This document shows, piece by piece, positions 45,606 through 51,305 of a stretch of 51,305 nt of DNA. The notes below the pieces were generated by a model. That model was not told the origin of the DNA. It made no database searches and saw only the letters and a list, made by a program, of their open reading frames with translations. Source of the stretch: Streptomyces antimicrobicus (GTDB lineage: Bacteria; Actinomycetota; Actinomycetes; Streptomycetales; Streptomycetaceae); the NCBI RefSeq assembly GCF_020532625.1, contig NZ_JAJAUY010000032.1:1-51305 (forward strand), in the 5' to 3' direction. Position 1 is the first letter of the stretch. Each line of letters opens with the position of its first letter. The position numbers were made by a program, and so were the translations under genes.

Positions 45606-45686
45606 GCCGCAGATGGTAGGGGGTGCTCCCGGCCCGCCGGACGCTTACGCTCCTTGTGTGGACATGTTCCGACCGAGGAGGCGGTC

Positions 45687-45848
45687 ATGAGCCAGTACGA
45701 CGAGTACTCGACCCCGTCGCAGGCCGAGGGTGAGCGGCTCGACGACGACATGGACGAGAAGGAACGGGCCCAGCGCCACCCGCAGACCATGCGGACCACG
45801 CCCTCCCAGGCCGAGGGCGAGCGCGGCGCCGACGACGAGGAACGCTGA
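45687..45848 (+). CDS. 53-aa acidic protein with duplicated TPSQAEGER motif
   Basis: ATG 45687 has GAGGAGG (45675-45681) upstream. The 53 residues contain TPSQAEGER twice, followed by DDD or ADDE, separated by a charged linker (DEKERAQRHPQTM). There is no hydrophobic segment, so it is likely soluble and disordered. I recall similar short proteins in Streptomyces, without function. TACGCT at 45646-45651 is a possible -10. Confidence 0.75.
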   Translation: MSQYDEYSTPSQAEGERLDDDMDEKERAQRHPQTMRTTPSQAEGERGADDEER

Positions 45849-45935
45849 GGACGCCCGACGGCTGACGCCCGACGCCCGACGGCTGACGCCCGGCGGCCGA
45901 GGGTCGGCGGCCGACGCCGCAGGCGGACGCCCGAG
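45849..45935 (+). repeat. Degenerate tandem repeat (GACGCCCGACGGCT)
   Basis: Three to four copies of CTGACGCCCGACGG-like units, then CGGCCGA-rich sequence, fill the gap between the 53-aa gene and the GntR gene. Confidence 0.7.
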
Positions 45936-45946
45936 GCCGACGGCGG

Positions 45947-46696
45947 TCAGTGCGCGTCGACCGTCACCGTGAAGGAGAAACGGTCCCCCCGGTACCGGAT
46001 CCGCGCCACGTCCACCACCCGGCCGTCCTCGTCGTACGTCACGCCGGTGTAGTGCAGGATCGGGCTCAGCAGCGGCACGTCCAGCAGCTCGGCGGTGGTG
46101 GGGTCGGCCAGGCGCGCCTCGACGGTGTCGGTGATCCGGCTGATCCGCACCCCGACCACGTCCCGCAGCACCTTCGTCATCGGCCACCGCTCCAGATCGG
46201 CGAGGTCCACGGACTCGGCGAGCTCGGGGAGGACGGCGTTCTCGGCCCAGTTCGTCGGCTCGCCGCTGTCGCCGTCGCGGCGCAGCCGCCGGTACGTGAC
46301 CAGCTCGTCGGTGTCCGGGAAGTACGTGCGCAGCTCCCCGGGCACCGGACCGCGCTCCTGGCCCAGCACCGTCGTCCGCTCGCCCGACTGCTGGGCCACG
46401 ATCGCGTCGACCGAGCCCAGCAGCCGCACCGGGGCCCCGCGCTGGGCCCCCGGCTCGATGAACGTCCCGCGCCGCCGGTGCCGGCTGATCAGCCCCTCCT
46501 GCTCCAGCTCCTTCAGCGCCTGCCGCATGGTGAGCACGCTCACCCCGTAGTGCTCCGCGAGCTGCTCCTCCGTGGGCAGCCGCAGCGAGTCGTCCGGCGT
46601 GCGTCCGAGTATCGAGGCGCGCAGCGACTGCGACACCTGGTACCACAGGGGCAGCTTCCGGTTGAGCACCAGCGAGTCGGGGGCGAAGGCGGTCAC
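45947..46696 (-). CDS. HutC-type GntR regulator with UTRA domain
   Basis: This 249-residue regulator has a winged-helix domain (LRLPTEEQLAEHYGVSVLTM, QEGLISRHRRRGTFIEPG) and a UTRA ligand domain (YRRLRRDGDSGEPTNWAENA, VEARLADPTTAELLDVPLLS, DGRVVDVARIRYRGDRFSF). It lies just downstream of hmgA on the same strand, separated by 64 bp that carry a TAGGATCC palindrome. GTG 46696 has GGAG upstream. It is probably the regulator of homogentisate breakdown. Confidence 0.9.
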   Translation of the reverse strand: MTAFAPDSLVLNRKLPLWYQVSQSLRASILGRTPDDSLRLPTEEQLAEHYGVSVLTMRQALKELEQEGLISRHRRRGTFIEPGAQRGAPVRLLGSVDAIVAQQSGERTTVLGQERGPVPGELRTYFPDTDELVTYRRLRRDGDSGEPTNWAENAVLPELAESVDLADLERWPMTKVLRDVVGVRISRITDTVEARLADPTTAELLDVPLLSPILHYTGVTYDEDGRVVDVARIRYRGDRFSFTVTVDAH

Positions 46697-46734
46697 GGGC
46701 GGTTCTCCGTAGGGGCGGGGCGGCGTGCGGGGGC

Positions 46735-46752
46735 GGATCCCAGGATCCTAGG
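46735..46752 (-). promoter_or_regulatory. Putative operator of the GntR gene
   Basis: GGATCCCAGGATCCTAGG contains TAGGATCC (minus strand) and overlapping GGATCC palindromes, related to the TAGGATTCC arms upstream of hmgA. It lies 39-56 bp upstream of the GntR start. Confidence 0.5.
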
Positions 46753-46760
46753 CCGCCGGT

Positions 46761-48074
46761 TCAGGGGCGGAAATGGCGCTGCAGCCCCTGCCAGACGTCG
46801 TCGTAGCCGCGCTGGAGGTGACCGGCCCCCGCCGCCTGGGCGGTGGCGGTGATCGGCCAGCGCGTCTCGAACATGAACGCCAGGCCGTCGTCGATCTTCT
46901 GCGGCTTGAGCTCGGCGGCGCTGGCCCGGTCGAACGTCTCCCGGTCCGGGCCGTGCGCCGACATCATGTTGTGCAGCGAGCCGCCGCCGGGGACGAAGCC
47001 CTCGGCCTTGGCGTCGTAGGCGCCCTCGATCAGGCCCATGTACTCGCTCATCACGTTGCGGTGGAAGTACGGCGGGCGGAAGGTGTCCTCGCCGACCAGC
47101 CAGCGCGGGGCGAAGACCACGAAGTCCACGCCGGCCAGGCCCGGGGTGTCCGACGGGGAGGTCAGCACGGTGAAGATCGACGGGTCCGGGTGGTCGTAGC
47201 TGATGGTGCCCATGACGTTGAAGCGGCGCAGGTCGTAGACGTACGGCACGTGCGTGCCGTGCCAGGCGACGACGTCGAGGGGGGAGTGGTCGTAGGTGGC
47301 GGTCCAGAGGTTGCCGCAGAACTTGTTGACCACCTCCACCGGGCCGTCGACGTCCTCGTACGCGGCCACGGGCGCCCGGAAGTCCCGGGCGTTGGCCAGG
47401 CCGTTGGCGCCGATCGGGCCGAGGTCGGGCAGCTCGAAGGGCTGGCCGTAGTTCTCGCAGACGTACCCGCGCGCGTCGTCGTCGAGCAGCTCGACGCGGA
47501 ACCGGACGCCGCGCGGGATCAGGGCGACCTCACCCGGTCCGGCGCTCAGCAGGCCGAGCTCGGTGCGCAGCAGCAGCCCGCCGCGCTCGGGGACGATCAG
47601 CAGCTCGCCGTCGGAGTTGCCGAACACCCGGTCGGTCATGGAGGCGTTGGCCGCGTAGAGGTGGACGGCCATGCCGGTGCGCTGGGTGGCGTCGCCGTTG
47701 CCGCCGAGCGTCCACAGGCCGGCCAGGAAGTCGGTGCCGGGGGCCGGGTCCGGCAGCGGGTTCCAGCGCAGCCGGTTGGGGTCCGGGACGGTCTCGGTGA
47801 ACGGCGCCGTGCGCAGGTGGCCGTTGTCGGCCCGGGTGAAGGGCGGGTGGGCCGCCGAGGGGCGGATCCGGTAGAGCCAGGAGCGGCGGTTGTGCCGGCG
47901 CGGCTCGGTGAACGCGCTGCCGCTGAGCTGCTCGGCGTAGAGGCCGAGGGGAGCGACCTGGGGGGAGTTCCGGCCGATGGGGAGGGCCCCGGGGAGGGCT
48001 TCCGAGCTGTGCTCGTTGCCGAAGCCGGTGAGGTACACCAGCCCCTCCGCCGTCTTCCTGGCCTGCTCGGTCAT
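46761..48074 (-). CDS. hmgA: Homogentisate 1,2-dioxygenase
   Basis: This 437-residue Fe(II) ring-cleaving dioxygenase converts homogentisate to maleylacetoacetate in tyrosine and phenylalanine degradation. [20 protein letters not shown] near the N-terminus is diagnostic. The iron ligands lie in [20 protein letters not shown] (His, Glu) and [13 protein letters not shown] (His). Length is standard. ATG 48074 has GGGAG upstream. The promoter carries a perfect inverted repeat (48096-48123). The downstream pathway genes (maleylacetoacetate isomerase, fumarylacetoacetase) are not adjacent here. Confidence 0.97.
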   Translation of the reverse strand: MTEQARKTAEGLVYLTGFGNEHSSEALPGALPIGRNSPQVAPLGLYAEQLSGSAFTEPRRHNRRSWLYRIRPSAAHPPFTRADNGHLRTAPFTETVPDPNRLRWNPLPDPAPGTDFLAGLWTLGGNGDATQRTGMAVHLYAANASMTDRVFGNSDGELLIVPERGGLLLRTELGLLSAGPGEVALIPRGVRFRVELLDDDARGYVCENYGQPFELPDLGPIGANGLANARDFRAPVAAYEDVDGPVEVVNKFCGNLWTATYDHSPLDVVAWHGTHVPYVYDLRRFNVMGTISYDHPDPSIFTVLTSPSDTPGLAGVDFVVFAPRWLVGEDTFRPPYFHRNVMSEYMGLIEGAYDAKAEGFVPGGGSLHNMMSAHGPDRETFDRASAAELKPQKIDDGLAFMFETRWPITATAQAAGAGHLQRGYDDVWQGLQRHFRP

Positions 48075-48095
48075 GCCTGCTCCCGCTCCGTCGAA

Positions 48096-48123
48096 GGAAT
48101 CCTATGGTCGACAGTAGGATTCC
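48096..48123 (-). promoter_or_regulatory. Operator-like inverted repeat upstream of hmgA
   Basis: GGAATCCTA (48096-48104) and TAGGATTCC (48115-48123) are perfect inverted copies with a 10-bp spacer, starting 22 bp upstream of the hmgA start. Related TAGGATCC sequence lies in front of the GntR gene, so the GntR protein is the probable binder. Confidence 0.65.
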
Positions 48124-48167
48124 GCTCCCCGTCCCGTCAACGGCGCGATCGCGCCGGGTGGCCCGGC

Positions 48168-48310
48168 GAAGAGGTCGGGCGGCAGGGCGAAGAGGCTCGG
48201 CGGCCCGGCGAAGAGGTTGGCGGCCCGGCGAAGAGGTGGGCGGCAGGGCGAAGAGGTCGGGCGGCAGGGGGAAGAGGCTCGGCGGCTCGGCGAAGAGGTC
48301 GTGCGCAAGG
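48168..48310. repeat. Seven tandem copies of a 20-21 bp unit
   Basis: GAAGAGGTCGGGCGGCAGGGC and variants (GAAGAGG plus CGGCGG plus CGG/AGG) repeat seven times without spacers, filling most of the region between hmgA and the beta-helix gene. It is not a CRISPR array. Confidence 0.85.
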
Positions 48311-48348
48311 GGCTCACAAAAGATGAACATTGCTCTACTCTCTCGCGC

Positions 48349-50643
48349 ATGTCGTGGATCCGCAGGTCTCCTGCCGTGCCGGGCGCGCTCCTCACCGCCC
48401 TCCTCGCGCTCCTCGCCCTCGCGTCCGTCCTCGTCGCCGCGCCCGCCGCCCAGGCGCACGAGGAGCGGCCCGTCACCTTCCCGGACGGCTCCGGGACCGT
48501 CCCGGCCTACCGGGCGGCGGCCGAACCCGACCTGCTCGTGTGCAAGACCGACCGCGCCGACTTCGAACGGCGCGTCGCCGGCTTCCCGCAGGAGCTCAGG
48601 CAGCGCAACCTGGACCTGTTCGCGCGCTGCGCGCAAAGCGGCTTCCGCCACCTCCAGGAGGCCGTCGACCGGGTCGACCGGCCCGGCATGAACATCGCCA
48701 TCCTGCCCGGCCTCTACGAGGAGGAGCCCTCGCTGCCGGCCCCGACGGGGGAGTGCGCCTCCCTCGAAGCGCCCGACTCCGCCCTCGGCTACCAGATCCT
48801 CAGCTACGAACAGCAGGAGCGCTGCCGGCACAACCAGAACCTCGTCGCGATCCTCGGCAAGAAGGACCTCCAGATCGAGGGCACCGGAGCCCACCGCACG
48901 GACGTCGTCATCGACGCCAAGTACCAGAAACTCAACGCCGTCCGCGCCGACCGCTCCGACGGCATCTACTTCAAGAACTTCACCGCGCAGCGCACCACCT
49001 TCAACGCGCTGTACGTACTGGCCGGCGACGGCTTCGTCATCGACGACGTCCTCACGCGCTGGAACGACGAGTACGGCTTCCTCACCTTCGCCAGCGACCA
49101 CGGCCTCTACAAGAACTGCGAGTCCTACGGCAACGGCGACTCCGGCATCTACCCCGGCAGCGCCTCGAACATCAACGACGGCCGCGGCTACGACGTCCCC
49201 CGCTACTCCATCGAGATCACCGGCTGCCGCAGCCACCACAACATGGTCGGCTACTCCGGCACCGCCGGGGACTCGGTCTGGGTCCACGACAACGAGTTCG
49301 ACCAGAACATGGGCGGCGCCTCCATGGACAGCGCCTTCCCCGGGCACCCCGGACTCCCGCAGAACCACGCCAAGTTCGAGCGCAACCTCATCCACGACAA
49401 CAACCAGGACTACTACCGCCACGTCGCCGACGGCACCTGCGCCAAGCCGCCCGTCGAGCGCGGCTACGAGCAGGGCGTGGTCTGCCCGCAGATCTCCATG
49501 CCGCCGGGCACCGGCATCATCACCGCCGGCGGCAACTGGAACATCTACGAACACAACTGGGTCTACGGCCACCACCGCGCCGGCTTCTTCCTCTCGGCCG
49601 TGCCCGCCTTCATCCGCGGCGAGTCGGCCTGGTCGAAGCAGACCGACACCTCGCACCACAACCGGTACGCCGACAACGTCCTCGGCCGCGACAAGGCCGG
49701 GACGTCCCGCCCCAACGGCATGGACGTGTGGTGGGACGGCCAGGGCCGGGGCAACTGCTGGCAGCCCGGGCCCGACGGCTCCACCCCCGGCACGCTGCCC
49801 CGGTGCGGCGACGCCCGCGGCCAGGTCTCGGGCGCCTCGGCCCGACTGGTGGGCGAACCGGTGAAACTGGCCCAACTGCTCGTCTGCGCCGACTACAACG
49901 TGCAGGCACGCCGGCTGCCGGCCGGCTGCGACTGGTACGGGGCACGCGGCCTGGAGCGGGTCGAGACCCAGATCGCGGTCGCCGTGGCCGTGGTGCTGCT
50001 GCTGGTGGGCGGCGTGCTGTGGTGGCGCCGGCTGCGCCGCAGCCGCCTGGGCACCGCCGCCTGGCTGCTGGGCGTCGCCGGCCTCGCCCTGGACGTCGCG
50101 GGTTCGACCCTGCCCCTGACCGCGACCTTCGTCCCGGCACTGGCGCTGCTCCTGCTGGGCCTGTGGTGGACCGGCACCGGCCTGGCACTGCGCGCCGACC
50201 GCCCCTGGCTGGCGCGGCTGACCCTGCTGGTGGCCGCCCTGACCCTCCTCGACGCCTTCGACAAGGCCGTCCTGATGATCCCGTGGATCCCGCTGAGCCC
50301 GGCGTGGATCCGCGCCCTGCTGACCGTCCTGTGGGCCCTGTGGGCGGTAGCCGCCACCACCCGCCCGGGCCCCCACACCCCGTCCCGCCCCACCGCCCCC
50401 TCCGAACCACCACCCTCCGACCACGCCCCGTTCGCCGACCGCTCGCCGTCTGCCGATCGGGCGCTGTCCCGCGACCGCTCGCCGTCTGCAGATCGGGCGC
50501 CGTCCCGCGACCGTTCGCCGTCTGCCGACCGTTCGCCGTCTGCTGGCCCTTCGCCGTCCTCACCGGGCCCGGACCCGGACACGGCCGCGCCGCAGTCGGC
50601 CCTGGACGCGACCGGCCCCGCCGACACTGAGCCGACCCGATGA
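48349..50643 (+). CDS. Secreted right-handed beta-helix protein with C-terminal membrane helices
   Basis: This 764-residue protein has a signal peptide (hydrophobic ALLTALLALLALASVLVAAP, then AQAHEE). A parallel beta-helix domain (pectate-lyase/NosD-like) spans about residues 100-510, with His/Asn-rich turns such as GLYKNCESYGNGDSGIYPGS and CRSHHNMVGYSGTAGDSVWV. About four membrane helices follow from about 545 (VETQIAVAVAVVLLLVGGVL onward), then a Ser/Asp/Arg repeat tail (DRSPSADRAPSRDRSPSAD). It is probably anchored with the helix domain outside. No lyase active site can be assigned. The start is weakly supported: no ribosome site, TACTCT at 48335-48340 could be a -10. Its TGA overlaps the next ATG. 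Confidence 0.85.
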   Translation: MSWIRRSPAVPGALLTALLALLALASVLVAAPAAQAHEERPVTFPDGSGTVPAYRAAAEPDLLVCKTDRADFERRVAGFPQELRQRNLDLFARCAQSGFRHLQEAVDRVDRPGMNIAILPGLYEEEPSLPAPTGECASLEAPDSALGYQILSYEQQERCRHNQNLVAILGKKDLQIEGTGAHRTDVVIDAKYQKLNAVRADRSDGIYFKNFTAQRTTFNALYVLAGDGFVIDDVLTRWNDEYGFLTFASDHGLYKNCESYGNGDSGIYPGSASNINDGRGYDVPRYSIEITGCRSHHNMVGYSGTAGDSVWVHDNEFDQNMGGASMDSAFPGHPGLPQNHAKFERNLIHDNNQDYYRHVADGTCAKPPVERGYEQGVVCPQISMPPGTGIITAGGNWNIYEHNWVYGHHRAGFFLSAVPAFIRGESAWSKQTDTSHHNRYADNVLGRDKAGTSRPNGMDVWWDGQGRGNCWQPGPDGSTPGTLPRCGDARGQVSGASARLVGEPVKLAQLLVCADYNVQARRLPAGCDWYGARGLERVETQIAVAVAVVLLLVGGVLWWRRLRRSRLGTAAWLLGVAGLALDVAGSTLPLTATFVPALALLLLGLWWTGTGLALRADRPWLARLTLLVAALTLLDAFDKAVLMIPWIPLSPAWIRALLTVLWALWAVAATTRPGPHTPSRPTAPSEPPPSDHAPFADRSPSADRALSRDRSPSADRAPSRDRSPSADRSPSAGPSPSSPGPDPDTAAPQSALDATGPADTEPTR

Positions 50644-51305
50644 CGCGCCACGGCTGGACCGGCCGCCCCGGCGCGGCGGGCCGGGCCGACGGAGCAAGCC
50701 GGGTGGAGGGGGAGGGCCGGCTGCCCGGCCTCGTGGCCGGGGCCGGTGGGACGGGCGCGGCTGACGGAGTGGGCCGGGCCGACGGAGTGGCGGGGTGGCC
50801 CGGAGGGGCGGGTGCGGCCGAGGGGGTGAGCCGGTCCCGCGGGGTGGGCGCAGCCGACGGAGTAAGCCGGACCGGCTGGGTGGACTGGGCTGGCGGAGCC
50901 AGCCGGGTGGAGGGGGAGGGCCGGCTGCCCGGCCTCGTGGTCGCGGCCGGTGGGACGGGCGCGCCCGACGGAGCGGGCCGGACCGGCATCGTGGCGGGTT
51001 GGCCCGGAGGGGCGGGTGCGGCTGGCGGAGCAAGCCGGGTGGACGGAGTGGGCCGGACCGCCGTCGTGGCGGGTTGGCCCGGAGGGGCGGGTGCGGCTGG
51101 CGGAGCAAGCCGGGTGGACGGAGTGGGCCGGACCGCCGTCGTGGCAGGTTGGCCCGGAGGGGCGGGTGCGCCCGAGGGGGCGAGCCGGTCGTGTGGGGCG
51201 GGCGCGCCCGACGGAGCGGGCCGGGCCGACGGGGCAGGCCGGGCCGACGGGGCGAGTCGGGCCGACCAGGCCGGTCGGGCCGGCAGGCCCGAATCGGCAG
51301 GCCTG
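50640..51305 (+). CDS. Repeat-rich protein, 3' end outside window
   Basis: ATG 50640 overlaps the stop of the beta-helix gene (ATGA), and the frame stays open for all 222 codons to the window edge. The visible part is Gly/Ala/Arg/Val-rich and low complexity, built from VAGWPGGAGAAGGASRVDG-type units; a 75-bp unit is present twice exactly (50991-51140) plus a partial third. No domain is recognisable yet; a folded domain may follow beyond the window. Coupling to the beta-helix gene suggests a joint role. Because GC-rich repeats keep several frames open, the coding call is moderate. Confidence 0.55.
   Translation, partial: MTRHGWTGRPGAAGRADGASRVEGEGRLPGLVAGAGGTGAADGVGRADGVAGWPGGAGAAEGVSRSRGVGAADGVSRTGWVDWAGGASRVEGEGRLPGLVVAAGGTGAPDGAGRTGIVAGWPGGAGAAGGASRVDGVGRTAVVAGWPGGAGAAGGASRVDGVGRTAVVAGWPGGAGAPEGASRSCGAGAPDGAGRADGAGRADGASRADQAGRAGRPESAGL
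50991..51170 (+). repeat. 75-bp exact tandem duplication plus partial third copy
   Basis: The unit beginning GTGGCGGGTTGGCCCGGAGG is identical at 50991-51065 and 51066-51140. A third copy starts at 51141 and diverges after about 30 bp. The 75-bp length keeps the reading frame. Confidence 0.9.

Noticed and set aside
48168..48310. Possible CRISPR array
   Set aside because: The units abut directly without spacers and there are no cas genes nearby.
47530..50424. 964-codon minus-strand frame opposite the beta-helix gene and into hmgA
   Set aside because: The plus-strand gene has a signal peptide and beta-helix motifs and hmgA is in a different frame; this frame is a low-complexity shadow.
50644..51108. 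Minus-strand frame built of LRQPHPPLRANPPR-like repeats
   Set aside because: It is antisense to the ATGA-coupled plus-strand frame; the repeat DNA keeps several frames open, and only the plus frame has a start coupled to a real gene.

Overview
The window is high-GC actinobacterial DNA and almost certainly a Streptomyces chromosome. GTG starts are frequent, third codon positions are strongly G/C, and it carries typical Streptomyces families: DUF3017 beside mdh, a SepF-like protein, DUF5685, a streptogrisin-type protease, an AA10 LPMO, DnaE2 with an ImuB-like partner, and class-E LAxTG sortase signals. I see no rRNA, tRNA, prophage, complete insertion sequence, CRISPR array or large biosynthetic cluster.

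Layout. (1) 1-16.7 kb is a core-metabolism block: a 5'-cut DUF3017 membrane protein; mdh; a three-gene membrane operon (1732-5007) whose first two products carry matching short Gly/Asn-rich motifs; an AhpD-like protein divergent from a MocR regulator; a long nested inverted repeat; a YgiB/YgiC-like lipoprotein plus ATP-grasp pair; rocD; glyA behind a ZTP riboswitch; trpS; a 2H phosphoesterase; a YihY/BrkB membrane protein; a D-Ala-D-Ala carboxypeptidase; and an SCO4848-family membrane protein. (2) 16.49-17.17 kb is a scar. A metallophosphoesterase gene (+) and a PAP2 phosphatase gene (-) are both cut off and meet head-on across a 105-nt fragment of the NAD+-dependent DNA ligase gene ligA. (3) 17.5-51.3 kb is a second block: glycosyltransferase, MFS exporter, acyl-CoA dehydrogenase, SepF-like protein, DUF5685, DUF1684, secreted protease, alpha/beta hydrolase, YhgE-like permease, dnaE2-imuB-like, secreted lipase, LPMO, DUF402/GNAT, YtrA-type GntR, AAA ATPase, SGNH lipase, pseudokinase, CaiB transferase, TetR, a free-standing type ISP specificity-like protein, GntR plus hmgA, and a beta-helix membrane protein coupled to a repeat-rich gene that leaves the window.

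From memory, block 1 resembles the S. coelicolor SCO4826-SCO4848 neighbourhood and block 3 resembles SCO1750-SCO1714 in reverse. The scar would then be the exact breakpoint of a chromosome rearrangement, or a misassembly.

How genes work together. glyA is probably switched on by ZTP when one-carbon folate is short. dnaE2 and the ImuB-like gene form a translesion pair. The GntR regulator at 46.7 kb probably controls itself and hmgA through TAGGAT(T/C)C sites. Secreted hydrolases (protease, two lipases, LPMO) cluster in block 3, and at least one has a TTA codon that suggests developmental (bldA) control.
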